NCBI RefSeq assembly: GCF_020497125.1
Contig: NC_059075.1
Coordinates: 109,035,222-109,099,221, forward strand
Length of the DNA stretch: 64,000 bases
Origin: Mauremys mutica
Lineage: Eukaryota > Chordata > Testudines > Geoemydidae
Direction of reading: 5' to 3'
Positions within the stretch are counted from its first letter, which is position 1. The number at the start of each line of letters is the position of its first letter. A program made the position numbers and the translations under genes. The notes below the pieces were generated by a model. The model had not been told where the DNA came from. It did not search any database and worked only from the letters and a program-made list of their open reading frames with translations. Below are positions 34,621 through 46,336 of this stretch, piece by piece.

Positions 34621-36934
34621 TACATTAATAATCTAGGGGGTCTTGCGAACTGTCATCTGTTGCAGGATTCTCAGACAGTGGTTGCCCTTCCTAATTAATC
34701 GCAGCTGGAGAAGTTCTGCATCCTTTCTTTTCACATACAGACTTCACACACTGTGTATTTTGCCACATTTGAACTGGATTCCTGTAATGCACCCTACTGA
34801 GTAATTCTCAAGGGCTACCTGGAAGAGTCAGCTAGTGTAGAACATGGCAGCCGGCTTGACATTACACCTGCATTTAGTCCATTGCAGTGATTTTTATTTA
34901 TTTATTTATTTATTTTGCATCTAGTGCAATTACAAATGATAACACAGCTAGGATCCAGACCATACAGGTCTTTATGGATCAAAGCAAGGAAACAGCTCCT
35001 CAGCTACAGACCCTAGACTAGAATTCTGGAGGCAGGGCATTCTTTCCAGAGGTCTTTTGAGCCTAGAGGATGTTCTTCTTAATATTCCAGCTGAAGGTGG
35101 TTTGCGGACGTTCAGGGCATGCATTCCCTTCAGTGAATCTTCGTCTAGAACACCTCTCCAGTGCATTCTATTCTCAACATGTCTGTACGACATCCTATCA
35201 CAGTGACACCATCTTCTGTGGTTGCTCCTCAGTTGGTCTTCATGAGCTACTAGCTTATTTCTGTTTGAGATCTTCTCTACTGAGAAACAAAAGGGCTTTT
35301 TCCTCTTTGCAGGGTAGTGAGCAGAGGCTGTGGGAGTAGCCAGGGGACTGACAGGTTTAACTCCATTCAAATTCCATTCGTGCACTTGCAAGGCACATAT
35401 CTGCAAGCAGACCATTCCCAGCACTTCTGACTAGAGCAAGGAGCACTCAGCCCTGGGCTGGAACGATAACCCTTCAATGCTGTACAGGTCCAAGATTGAT
35501 TTGTGCATTTCTGGCTGAATCCATCTTAATGTAGCTCTGCTCCAGTGCTCCTCCCCAGATGTGAAACTGGCTAGTGGGACTAGATAATGTGTACACACAG
35601 CTGAGCACAGGATGTAGCCAATTAATTGGAGCTACAGCACCAGTCATTTACCGCTCAGAGATGAGCTAGCCCATTCCAGCATGACAGAAGGATGGTGCAT
35701 CACTAAGGAGAGACAGCGGCCAAGGGCAGGAGTTCTTGCTCTGATCACCATTTCACAAATGAGATCCTGAGCTGGGGATCTCCTTTGTCCCCGATAGGGA
35801 TGGGGTCCCTGAGCAGGGGTTTGCTCTTTTCTTACTTCCCTCCACGTGCTATGATAAATTCAATGCGGCTGGAACTCCACTGAAGTCAGTGTTTGGGGTA
35901 TTCACTCTAGCATATTTCTGCTAATCTAAGTGGGTGGGGATGTTTCAAACCATGTCTGGCAGAACTGGGTTTTAAAACGGTTGTGGTTGGCATGGTTCGG
36001 GTCTCTGCAAACACAGCCAAACAGAGCACTGTGCTAGTCCCCAAAAGCTGTTTATGAGATTGATTCAGTAGCTGCAGCTTTTAACTTAAGTGAAATGGCT
36101 AGAGTGGAGGTAAGTGTAATTGGTTGGCATTCTAGACCAGCTGTGCCCAGCCTTTACCAGCATGTGGAATAGCTCTCCATAGACTGTCACGTGGGCATGT
36201 AGGTAATAATCCTCAAATCGATGCAAAAATTGTCCTCAATAAAATTATTATAATTTATTCTTGTTAGGTTGTTACAAACTTGCCTGCGTCTTTAATAAAA
36301 TTGAAGAAATACATAAGTGCTTTCATAGACGTGGGGCTTAGAGAAAAATAGCTTTATTTTTAACTGTTTGTTTTATTAAGCGAAGTATTCAAGCTAATTA
36401 AAGAAACTTTCTCCTAATAACTGACAGGCATGAGAAGCATCAGCAAGAATACCTCCTCCTCGTCTCCCATAAATCAGTACTTATCACTCCCAGGTCCAAC
36501 TGCCAGATGCTCGACTGCAGGTTTATAACTTCTATTTTGTTGTGATATTCTATATAGGTTATTTTATGTAATATTAGGAGATTTACATTTGAGTTGTGAT
36601 TTTTGTTTTTGTATAGAGTGTTTGGTAGCCGTTTTAAATTGTGAATTGTGGGTGAAGCTACTGTAGATTGTAATCCTGAGAACTGTTTGGTTTAAAAAGC
36701 AAATACCCAACAGGAGTGCCTTCTCAAAGTGTCTCCCCCTCATTAAGGAATGTGAAGATATTTCTTTTATAGGATCTCAGAAAGAAGGGATGTGCAGCCC
36801 CTGTTTGTCAGGACCACAAAAAGCTGAGACAGGAGCCTCTCCTCTCTTCAGAAAGCAAAACTTCAGTTTTAAACTCGCACAAAGAATTCTGATTCCTTTA
36901 TAAACACTCTGAAGTCTTCAAATAGTAGTTATCA
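34621..36934. other. Intergenic, no gene recognised
   Basis: Contains a TTTA microsatellite at 34891-34915 and a 150-codon - strand frame (34972-35424) with no recognisable domain. At about 36137-36165, CAGCTGTGCCCAGCCTTTAC may be a hAT-like end without a partner. Confidence 0.45.
34891..34915. repeat. (TTTA)n microsatellite
   Basis: About five tandem TTTA units within the unannotated intergenic stretch. Confidence 0.85.
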
Positions 36935-37645
36935 ATAGTTGGCTGTTAAACTGGGAGGCTGTTTCTAGTGGGATTCTGCAGGGATCTGTCCTGAGTCTGG
37001 TGCCGTTCAATACTTTTATTAATGACTTGGCTAATGGAGTGGAGAGTATGCTTATAAAATCTATGGATGACACACAGCTCGCAGGGGTTGCCTACACATT
37101 GGAGGACAGGATTAGAATTCAAAATGATCTTGAGAAATTAGAGGAATGGTCTGAAATCAACATGACGTAACTCAAAGACAAGTGTAAAGTACTTCACTTA
37201 GGAAGGAAAAAACAAATGCACAACTACAAAATGGGGAGTAACTGGCTAGGGAGTAGTGTCACTGAAAAGGATCTTGGGGTTACAGTGGACCACAAATTGA
37301 ATATGAGCCAACAATGTGATACAGTTGTGGAAAAAGCTAACATCATTCTGGGGTAAATTAACAGGGGTGTCGTATGTATTACATGGGAGGTAATTGTCCT
37401 ACTGCTTGGCACTGGAGTACTGTGCCCAGTTCTGGGGCCACACTTCAAGAGAGATTCGGACAAACTGGAGAGAGAATTCAGAGAAGAGCAAGAGAAAAGG
37501 TTTAGAAAACCTGTCCTATGAAGAAAGGTTAAAAAAACTGGGCATGTTTAGTCTTAAGAAAAGAAGATAGAAGGGGGGACCTAGTAATTGTTTTCAAATA
37601 TGTTAACAGCTGATATAAAGAGGGTGGTGACTCTGTTTTAGGCTA
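36935..37645 (+). mobile_element. CR1 LINE internal fragment (RT palm to thumb)
   Basis: Degenerate reading gives QGSVLSLVPFNTFINDLANG and SMDDTQLAGVAYTLEDRIRI (the FADD box altered to SMDD). It continues as DLEKLEEWSEINM, stop, KDKCKVLHLGRKKQMHNYKM and GVTVDHKLNMSQQCDT. It stops after LKKLGMF-like residues, lacking the 3' tail. In-frame stops and frameshifts make it dead. Confidence 0.87.
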
Positions 37646-38589
37646 TGTATTCCTGGACAGGAGACATACGCTAACCTTGGTCATCAGAAAAAATAGCACA
37701 TTTAAATTGAATATTAAAATTTTAATATTCATTAGGTTGCCTGTCTCAAGACAGCTCCTTGAATGGCTTCTTTAAGTAATTGAATTTAAATACTTTCTTT
37801 GGTTTCAGAAAAGTTAGTTTAAAATCACTCACCTCTGCCCATTTATAAATGGTTTACATTATCCATGATAAATCAAACAGGACTCACCTAGCCTTAAACA
37901 AAATTCCTTGGCCCACCTATAAAACTGTTCTAGTTGTTTTGATATGCTAAAACTCTACTAAGTTTGAAAATAAAATACTATGGTCTTAATTTACCAAGAG
38001 AAAGAGCATGTCCACCAGAAGCCGACCCACTCTCAAACACATGATCTCTATTAAAAGCTCTCCAAAGAGAGGCATGCAGAAGAAATTGTAACAGAAGTAA
38101 CCACTGTTTAAAAACAAGCCATTTTGTTCTTTTCTTTTCCCTATTTAATAAGGACACAGTTAATAATTGTGATCATTTTGCCTGCTTTTAACTCAAGTCT
38201 CTGCTACAGCATGGCAGAGAAACCCAAATGACTAAAATCCTTAAATTTCCATTAAAAAAGAATTATTAAAGTTTGGCTTACCATTTCTTTTTTCTCTAAA
38301 CTGTAAATTTTAGTAATTAGGGGGATAAAATTCCAAGCACTCAACAACTTAAAACACTGCCTTCTCCCCTACAATAATTTCCCATTTGCGACTGTGTAAA
38401 ACTCCCACATCAAATGCATACTTTGAGAAATAACATTCAGAAAATGTTTCATATTTCTAATAGTGGGGAAACTAGGTAGAGAACCAGCACTATGTGACCA
38501 GCCAGCTCTCTGCAGACTATGATTTGGGAATCTCTGTTCTAGACACGGGTCAAAAGCTATCCTTAACATCTGTCCCTCTTCGAATAGGC
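37646..38589. other. Intergenic, nothing recognised
   Basis: AT-rich unique-looking sequence; no exon or family repeat recognised. Confidence 0.45.
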
Positions 38590-39012
38590 CAGGGGCACGG
38601 GTGAAAGTAACTTAAAGGATTTACCGGTATGCCAGAGTCCTGAGCAGGAGGGCGGGGCCTCATCCAGAAGGGGTGTGGCCTCAACCGGAAGAGACGGGCC
38701 TTTAAATCCCCAGGCTGTTTAAATCGAGATTTAAAGGGCCCGGGGCTCCGGCTGCCACAACCTTAGGAGCCCCGGGCCCTTTAAATTGCCACCACTACCC
38801 TAGGGCTCCAGCAAGCAGGGTTCTGGCAGCAATTTAAAGGGCCCGGGGCTCTGCTGCAGTCGCGGCGGCTGGGAACCCCAGGCCCTTTAAGTCACCGCTG
38901 GAGCCCTGGGACACTGCTGCTGCTATCCCGGGGGCTCTGACACCAGAGCTTGGGTGGCAATTTAAAGGGCCCGGGGCTCCGGCCGATGCGGACCGGCTTA
39001 CTTTCATCTCTG
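38590..39012. mobile_element. hAT-like non-autonomous element with internal GGGCCCGGGGCTCC repeats
   Basis: Left end CAGGGGCACGGGTGAAAGTA and right end CCGGCTTACTTTCATCTCTG are inverted relatives (GTGAAAGTAA / TTACTTTCA). The inside carries at least five direct or inverted copies of a TTTAAAGGGCCCGGGGCTCC unit. I see no matching 8-bp flank, so the ends may be slightly off or eroded. Confidence 0.62.
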
Positions 39013-39082
39013 GCTGGGATGTGGGAGTGGAGGGTGGGGTGTATGTAGGGGGTGGCAAAGCTTACACCTTTAAAGCAAGGCC

Positions 39083-39580
39083 TTTTCATAAATTTTAAGG
39101 CCAGAACAGGCCACTACAATCCTCCAGGCTTGCCTCCTGCACAGCCAGGGCCGGCTCCAGACCCCAGCGCGCCAAGCGCGCGCGTGGGGTGGCATTTTAA
39201 TGGGAGGGCGGCAGGCAGGTCCGGCGGACCTTCCGCAGTCATGCCTGCAGGAGGTCCAACGGAGCCGCGGGACGACCAGACCTCCCGCAGGCATGACTGC
39301 GGCAGGTGTGCTGGTCCCGCGGCTTGTGTGGACCTCCCGCAGGCATGCCTGCGGAAGCTCCACCATAGGCGCGGGACCAGCGGCACGTCTGCGGGAGGTC
39401 CCGCGAAGGCGCGGGACCGGCGCCCGGCAGCGCGAGCGGCGCAGCGCGCTGCCCTGCTTGGGGCGGCGGAATTCGTAGAGCCGCCCCTGTGCACAGCAGA
39501 GGCCACAGCCCCACATCGAACCTAATAACTTGTGTTGGGGTTAGAGTATCTCTTTTAGACAGACACATCTTCATTCTCTT
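39083..39580 (-). mobile_element. CR1 fragment split by a GC-rich MITE
   Basis: The pieces on either side of the insertion (39083-39145 and 39498-39580) join into a CR1 3' region on the - strand: AAATTTTAAGGCCAGAACAG then TGCCTCCTGCACAGC, continuing AGAGGCCACAGCCCCACATC and AGAGTATCTCTTTTAGACAG. The insertion at 39146-39489 duplicated TGCACAGC. Confidence 0.7.
39146..39489 (-). mobile_element. GC-rich hAT-type MITE with perfect 8-bp duplication
   Basis: Ends CAGGGCCGGCTCC and GAGCCGCCCCTG. Flanking 8-mer TGCACAGC is identical at 39138-39145 and 39490-39497. The interior is a series of inverted and direct copies of GGACCTCCCGCAGGCATG- and GCGGGACCAGCGG-like words, so both strands show long spurious open frames. 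Same family as 44807-45057 in the opposite orientation; these frames are not genes. Confidence 0.9.
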
Positions 39581-41464
39581 TTAGGCAGGACGAGAACAAC
39601 ATTTTCACTGGAACCGTGTGATGATCTAGGGTTCGCGTCAGCTACGGTGCTGCAAACTGAGATTATTGCATAATGGAGCAGAGGGGTAGAGAAACAAACA
39701 GGCAAGAGGGTAACAGAGAGCCCAAAAGCAGAACGTTTCCTCATTCAGCATCAGATCTGTAGCTGCTGTCAGTGTAACTCTGTTGAGGTCAAAGGCCCTG
39801 TCCAGCTTTATACCAGCTGAGAAGATGCTTATTTCTCTGTCTTTTTAAAAACATTTGTTTGCAAGTTGTTGTTCACTTGTACGTCCTATTGCTGCAGCCT
39901 GTGCTACACTGATTTCCAATCCACATTCGATGGATCATTTGTCCTTTTCTAAATATTAGTTAGCGTGACAGAAATGAAATTCCTCCAGAGAACCCAGCAG
40001 AACCCCGGCATCGATTACCTTAATTTGTGCTTGAACTGTCTGAAGGGTTCAGATCCTGCCTTATACCCATCACTGAACTAGTGGGGTCTCATTATGATTT
40101 CTTCTGATAACCAACCTTGCCGTAACTCTCACCTGACTCCGCCATGCACGCCGAGAAGAGCATGTCCTGCCCAAGGGCTAGGAATGCATTTTGTACCAAG
40201 GGGACACTATAAGAAGTGGATGTTGGGTTGAATGCTGCACAGTGCAGGTGTTGAGAGCTGCATGGATAAGCACAAGGTAAAAGTGATGAGTAAGGCAGGG
40301 GGAGTAAGGAGAACCTGACTGTGCATTAATGAGAGGGCTGCAGTACGGACATCATGTTTCTCCTGCAGAATCAAGGCCAGCAAGGGCATAACATAGCTAA
40401 GGGCCTCGTTAGCATGCTGAAAACTGATTGCTTTTAAGCTCGTCTCCCCTCGCCCGCATCCTGTGCACTTGTGAGTAAGGGAGCCGACATGCTGGCGCTT
40501 GGTGCTTATTTCTGCTTAGTGCAGAGGGCTGCACCTGAAGTGGGATTTTCAGAAGTGTTTAGCACTGGCCTATCTTGAAGATTTAGGGAGTTGTTGTTTT
40601 TTAATGACTTCAGTGGGAGTAGAGGTGGGCCAATAACTGAAAAATCTCAACCCATTACTTAACCTTACATATTATGCCCATCTTCTCTTATGCAACCCAA
40701 GCATCTGCAGGTTCCTGACCGTTGGGAAAGCGGGCAGTGCTTTGTCAGCATTTGACGCCCAGTTTAGAACTGCATACTAAATCCCTGAAATAATTAACTT
40801 CTTACAATGTACTCCCGTTTAGAGATTACATTTACACCTGCCCTGCCCCTTATTCTACCTGAATGCCCAGCTAGAGCCAATACACTCACTGTTGTCATAG
40901 GATGTTGACTCTCCAGGGACATGTGTTATCAGCAGACACAGTAAATTTGATCATTTTTTCTCCTCACAACCCCTTCTAGGCTGCAAGGAAGGCGATCTTC
41001 AAACAGAGGACTAGGACACCATGAACTAGGTACCTCTTAGTTCACACTAGAAGAGTCCACCCAGGGCAATTAGAGCGCAACTCTCAGGGGTGCACTGTGA
41101 TTCCCACCCCTGTAGTCCGCACTACAGCACAGTGTTGACACAGGCTCACAGTAAAGGGGATCGCTTTCAACGTTTGGCTTTCCAAGGAGGGTGTCAGCTT
41201 CAGGACAGAGTGTTGCTTCCAAGAAGGCCTGCGTCTCCACTCCCTGCTTCAACCCATTTTGGGAGAACGGCTACTTTCCCATTCCCACTGGAGGCAAGGG
41301 GTTGCTCTTGTGCAGCTGAGAGCAGAATTTGGCCCAATGAGAATTTTGCCACTGAAGGCACAGTGGAACATGGGCAGGTCTTACCTGCGCAGATGTCTCT
41401 CTTTGTTCATTCCTGGAATGCCAGGAGTGAGAAATAGTTACATTTTCAAAATATTATTCATTTT
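39581..41464. other. Intergenic, nothing recognised
   Basis: No exon or family repeat recognised. Confidence 0.45.
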
Positions 41465-41716
41465 ATATTATGGTGACACCCACAGGCCCTAACTGATTGT
41501 GGCCCATTGAGCGAGGTGCTGTACGAACACATAGTAACAGAGGGTCCCGCACTGCAGACCTGACAATCTGCACAGACAAGATGGAAAAGGTGGGAGGGGA
41601 AACAGAAGCATAGAGCAAGTAAGTGACTTAACCAGGGTCACAATGCAGGTCAATGACAGAGCCAGGAATAAAACCCAGGTCTCCCAGTTGCTTGTGCAGT
41701 GCCCTGCCCACTAGAC
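41465..41716 (-). repeat. MIR-like SINE with 3' extension
   Basis: On the - strand the order matches 34345-34620: GGTCTAGTGGGCAGGGCACT, CCTGGGTTTTATTCCTGGCT, GTGACCCTGGTTAAGTCACT, then the extension ending in CACCTCGCTCAATGGGCC. Truncated at the right by the adjacent hAT-like element. Confidence 0.62.
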
Positions 41717-42464
41717 CAGCATTTCTCAAATGCAGCCACCGTGGCTGCATGTGGCCACCAGGGGCTTTTCTTGCGGCCACAGCCTCCTGGGCTGTGATGG
41801 GGTGGGGGAAGCAGTGGCCCCTCTTCCAGGGCTGTCAGTGGGGGTTGGGCCCTGTCCCCCTCCCGAGACACAAACACTGGAGGTGCAGGCAGCTGGTGAA
41901 TTCCCCACTTTCCCTGGGGTGGGGGTGGAGGGGCAGGCTCCAGGCTCCATCCACGCGATAGCAGGTTCTTGTTCCAGGCTCTGGTCTCAGGCTCACCACC
42001 AAGGCCATCATCTCTGGGCCCTGCGGCCTCCCTGCTCACCTCCCCATCCAGGGCTTAATTTGTCCCAGAGCTTGCTGGGGCTGAGTAAGTCTGCTGTGAA
42101 AAGTGATATTAACAAACACAAATATCTCTTTCCACAGCAGCAGATTTACTATCGAGCAAGTTTTTTTTAACCAAAAAAGCAAAAGAAACAACAACAAAAA
42201 GACAAGACCATGCAAAGCCCCCTATTTGTGTTTCTATTCTGTTTAGGTCCAGTAAAGAATAGAGCCAACTGTACATTATTTTTATTACTGAGTCTGAAAA
42301 AAAAACCCCTATATAAATAAATTACAATGAATTTGACATGTATATGTGCATATTTATTTGTTATTCCTAAGGTTAAATATTTTAGGAAAAATTGTCAGCG
42401 TGGCCACCTGCAAGAGTTGGTGGCTGCACTCTGAGGCCACCAAAAATGTGTTGCAAAACCCCTG
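41717..42464. mobile_element. hAT-like non-autonomous element
   Basis: Ends CAGCATTTCTCAAATGCAGC and TGTGTTGCAAAACCCCTG. Flanks CACTAGAC and CACCAGCC match at 6 of 8 bases. Inverted end-proximal words (GGCTGCATGTGGCCACC, GTGGCCACCTGCAAG) support pairing of the two ends. The frames inside are low-complexity and not recognised. Confidence 0.68.
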
Positions 42465-42700
42465 CACCAGCCCATACTGTCTGTATCTTTAAACCGCCAT
42501 TTCAATGCACGTTATATGTACGGTAAATACCAGTATTTGGTGTTTAAAAACGAATGCACCTGTAATTCTGGGTTAACATGCACAAATGACCCGTGACCAG
42601 ACAAAGAGCAGAAATGTCTTAGAATCAGGGTCTGTAACTGCATCCATGCAGGTGGACCTGCACCCAAAAGGAAATCCATTTACTGCAACGGGGCTTCATG

Positions 42701-43185
42701 CAGTGATGAGCTGCCAAAATCTTAACAACCGGTTCCCTATAAAAAGTTCTGATTTAAGGGAGGGGAGCGTGGGAGGGGCCAGGGGAGAGATCCTCATGGG
42801 GCCAGAGGCCCCTGCAGGGCCTGGGCCAATTGCCCCACTTGCCCCCTCCCCTCTCCTCTGGCCAGCCCTGGAACTTGCAGCAGCCCCCCCGCCCCACACC
42901 TTGCAGGGCCATTCAAAAAGTGGCAGCAGGACGACTCCAGAGCTCAGCTGAGCTGCCCAGCTGATGCCGGCGGCTGGCCATGCTGCAGCTGGGGGGAAGT
43001 GGGGGAAGGGCCGGGGGAGCCTCAGCCTCCCCAGCTGGGAATCCTGGGAGCAACAGGATGTTCTGGCCCGCGGACCAGAGTTCTTTGCCCACCCCCTGGC
43101 CCTTTAACAACCGGTTCTCCACAGAGGTCTAATTTTAGCAACCGGTTCTTGAGAACCTGTGGGAACCTGCTCCAGCTCACCACTG
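42701..43185. mobile_element. hAT-like non-autonomous element with perfect 8-bp duplication
   Basis: Ends CAGTGATGAGCTGCCAAAAT and TGCTCCAGCTCACCACTG. Flanks GCTTCATG are identical at 42693-42700 and 43186-43193. AACAACCGGTTC occurs near both ends in inverted or direct form. GC-rich core, no transposase. Confidence 0.87.
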
Positions 43186-43681
43186 GCTTCATGCTAGTGC
43201 AAGGGAGGTCTAGCATACTAGCCACAGAGCACCAACCACTTTAATTATGCCACAAAACTCCGATGTGATGTAAGACCCATACGGATTGAGCCTGAACGCT
43301 AAATCTTAGTCCCCAGTTATTATTTTATTAAACTAGAAAGGGTCAGATCACATATTACACACTATAGCTGGGTTAGTGCGCAGTCAAGCTGTACGAATCT
43401 AGGCCGTGTCTATTTAACAAAGTAATAAGGGCGCAGTCATTGGTTGCTATGAATTATAACTCGGGAGTGTAAATAAAGTTTAATATAATGAGTAGGGAAT
43501 TCTCATTTTGGGAGATGACTATAGAGTAGGCTGGATAATCTTTAAGTAATCTCCTATTTGAGGTCCCGTGTTAATATCTGTGTACAGAACAGGGTGATCC
43601 TGACACTTTCACAGGAGTAATGACCATAATCAGAACTGAAGAATGAGCCTTCATAGAGGGGTCAGTTTCAGCGCAATATAC

Positions 43682-43904
43682 CAGGGGGTCTCAGACTGGG
43701 GGTCAGGCCCGCTGAAGGGGTCACAAGGCTATTACATGGGGGGTCGCGAGCTCTCAGCCTCCACCCCAAACCCCGCTTTGCCTCCAGCATGTATAATGGT
43801 GTTAAATATATAAAAACACATTTTTTAATTGGGGGGGGGGGGGCTGTCACTCAGAGGCTTGCTGTGTGAAAGGGATCACCAGTAAAAAAGTTTGAGAACC
43901 ACTG
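43682..43904. mobile_element. hAT-like non-autonomous element
   Basis: Ends CAGGGGGTCTCAGACTGGGG and AAAAGTTTGAGAACCACTG. The interior has a poly-G run (43831-43842) and CAAACCCCGCTTTGCCTCCA. A partial inverted copy of the same family is at 52570-52711. The expected 8-bp flanks match at only 4 positions. Confidence 0.7.
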
Positions 43905-44618
43905 ACCTAAACAAAATTCCATTAACCTTCTAAGACTACAGGGGTTGCTGTGGGTTCACATAGTGCTCTACTGCCAGCTGGTGGCCAAAGGTCCCAATTG
44001 CAGTCTGTTAGGTACTGATAGGGTCCCCATAAGAGTAATAATACCTATGTGCCTCTCCATCTTTAGTGTATTTACCCTCTCAGCACCCATGTGATGTGCT
44101 ATTTTACACAGTCACACACAAAGTCTGGGGTGGAGCACCGAATTGAACCTGGTTTGCTTGGGTCCCAAGCTGGCCCTCTAACTACTGGATCATCCTTCCT
44201 CTCATTAGTAGTGACTGTCACGTCTGGGTCATAAAGCAAAGCTCTGATGATTCGTTGCAGTACTTCAGGGTCTACGCCAAAGAGGGGCCAAGCATCCTCA
44301 TCTCTTGTTAATTTTAATATAAGTCACAAGTGCTCAGCCCCTCACAGGATCAAGCCCTAAATAAAACTGAAAGAAGACCTGCCCTATGTATTTATCTATT
44401 GGGCCACTAAATTCATCCACAAACGTGTGAAACGGAGGGATTTTTAGGTTAATGCAGGTCTAAGTGTAGCTTTATGCCATCTGAAACTACTAGGACACCT
44501 CCATAAAGTTTATGCTTAGTGGGGAGTTACTGGGGAGCTCAGTTTGACCAAGTGAGACTGAAACAACCGGCTTTCATGTTAGAGATCTTAAAATTCTGAA
44601 GCTGTCATTAGGTAAGGT
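43905..44618. other. Intergenic, little recognised
   Basis: A weak SINE-like stretch at 44090-44210 (GAATTGAACCTGGTTTGCTT) may be an old tRNA-related fragment. Otherwise nothing. Confidence 0.4.
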
Positions 44619-45115
44619 TCATAGAATCCTAGAATATCAGGGTTGGAAGGGACCTCAAGAGGGCATTTAGTCCAACCCCCTGCCCAAAGCAGGACCAACT
44701 CCAACTAAATCATCCCAGCCAGGGCTTTGTCAAGCCTGACCTTAAAAACCTCTAAGGATGGAGATTCCACCACCTCCCTAGGTAACCCATCCCAGTGCTT
44801 CACCACCAGGGGCGGCTCTAGGAATTGCGCCGCCCCAAGCAGGGCGGCACGCCGCGGGGGGTGCTCTGGCAGTCGCCGGTCCCGCGGCTCCGGTGGACCT
44901 CCCGCAGACACGTCTGCGGATGCGCCACCAAAGCCGCGGGACCAGCGGACCCTCCGCAGGCACGCCTGCGGGAGGTCCACCGGAGCTGCCTGCCGCCCTC
45001 CCGCGGCACGCCGCCCCAAGCATGCGCTTGGCGTGCTGGGGTCTGGAGCCGGCCCTGTTCACCACCCTCCTAGTGAAATAGTGTTTCCTAATATCCAAAT
45101 AGTTTCATAACTTTA
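44619..45115 (-). mobile_element. CR1 LINE 3' end interrupted by a GC-rich MITE
   Basis: The left part (44619-44806) is the CR1 3' tail on the - strand (TCATAGAATCCTAGAATATC, AGGGTTGGAAGGGACCTCAA). On the - strand it encodes [20 protein letters not shown] and [13 protein letters not shown]. The coding continues beyond the insertion at 45066-45115 as DIRKHYFTR. Insertion of 44807-45057 duplicated TTCACCAC. The element is 5'-truncated. Confidence 0.88.
44807..45057 (+). mobile_element. GC-rich hAT-type MITE with perfect 8-bp duplication
   Basis: Ends CAGGGGCGGCTCTAGGAATT and GGTCTGGAGCCGGCCCTG. Identical flanks TTCACCAC at 44799-44806 and 45058-45065. The interior repeats CCGCGGCTCCGGTGGACCTC and complementary words. 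Its open frames on both strands are side-effects of the GC-rich palindromic design. Confidence 0.92.
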
Positions 45116-45394
45116 AAAAAAATCCGGTCACCCTAAGCACACACTTGGTGTAACAGTGCTTCAGCTGAAAATCAAGCCTGGGATGGTCTCAGTTGTGCTG
45201 CTTTGCTGCACTAATCTACAGAAAAATCCATTGCTGGTGTAGATTAATGGGGCCTTCATTTCCCCCCCCCCCCCCGCAACACTGCATGCATGCACATGCG
45301 CATAGACGGATAGTGCCCCAAACTCACCCATGCCCTACTTACTGGGGGTTTCCCTTATTCTTCAGTTAAGTACAATCAGATACAAAGGGAGAAC

Positions 45395-46136
45395 CAGGGC
45401 TGCCCAGAGCGGGGGGCAAGTGGGGCAATTTGCCCCAGGCTCCACCGGGGGCCCCACGAGAATGGCTGAGGCTCCCTCCCCGGCCCCGGCCCAACCCTGC
45501 CTCCGTCCCTCTCCCGGAGCCTCAGCGCATCCAGCAGCGACCCTGAACAGCGCAGCAGCGTGGCTCCGGCGGGGCCCCTGAGCTCCGCCCCGCTCAGAGC
45601 CGCGTGGTCAGGGGGCGGGGCTGCGAGCTCCAATGGGGCCTGAGCTCCCTCCGCTCGGCTTGGAGCTCGCAGCCCCGTCCCCTGACCACACGGCTCTGAG
45701 CGGGGAGGAGCTCAGGGGCCCCGCTGAAGCCACGCTGCAGCTGTTGAGGGAAGCTGCTGGATGCGCTGAGGCTCCGGATGAGGGGGGAAGCCGGGGGTAA
45801 GGGGCCGGGGCCGGGGGGGTTAGCTAAGGGGCAGGGAGTCCCAGCGGACAGAGGTTGGGGGTAGGGGTCAGGGGACAGGGAACGGGGGGGTTGGATTGTG
45901 GGTGTTCTGGGGGGTCTGTCAGGACTCAGCGGGGGGGGATAGGGGTCGGGGCAGTCAAGGGACAAGGAGCAGGGGTGGGGTCCCGGGGTGTTGGTGGGGG
46001 GTGGGGTCTCTGGGGGACGGTGAGGGGACAAGGAGCAGGATGGGTCGGGGATTCTGAGGGGGGGTGGGCAGTCGGGGGGGCAGGAAGTGGGTGAGGGTCA
46101 GATAGGGGGCAGGGCCAGGCTGTTTGGGAGGCACAG
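45395..46136. mobile_element. hAT-like GC-rich element with G-rich minisatellite
   Basis: Starts CAGGGCTGCCCAGAGC, with GTGGGGCAATTTGCCCCAGG close behind. It continues through a palindromic block around GGAGCTCGCAGCCCCG and then a G-rich tandem array (about 45780-46100, GGGGACAAGGAGCAGG-type units). The left end matches the family at 53634. The right end is not sharply defined, perhaps GGCAGGGCCAGGCTGTTTGG. No transposase. Confidence 0.6.
45780..46105. repeat. G-rich minisatellite
   Basis: Degenerate tandem units around GGTCAGGGGACAGGGAACGG and GGGACAAGGAGCAGGGGTGG. Strong G bias on +, the mirror image of the C-rich array at 19150-19565. Confidence 0.72.
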
Positions 46137-46336
46137 CCTTCCCTACCCTAAAGCTCGTTCAGCAGTTTGAGGCTTGTAGAAGAGCCAAGCTGTTAGCTTT
46201 TCCATTAGGGCTACCATCCCTTTCACTTCTCAAATGCCAAATTATAGTCTATATTTAATTTCAGTGCCATAGGGAGATTCATGTCAGGGGAGGGCAGCTT
46301 CATTTAAAATTAGCCAAAGGGGGGGGATCACATGAG

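Noticed and set aside
34972..35424. 150-codon - strand frame
   Set aside because: Looks moderately protein-like but contains no motif I can name and no supporting signals; possibly an old repeat.
39070..39525. Long overlapping frames on both strands (up to 157 codons)
   Set aside because: They lie over a GC-rich palindromic MITE with an 8-bp target duplication; openness on both strands follows from base composition.
44705..45110. Frames of 60-127 codons on both strands
   Set aside because: A mix of CR1 remnant and the GC-rich MITE; only the [14 protein letters not shown] part is real CR1 sequence.
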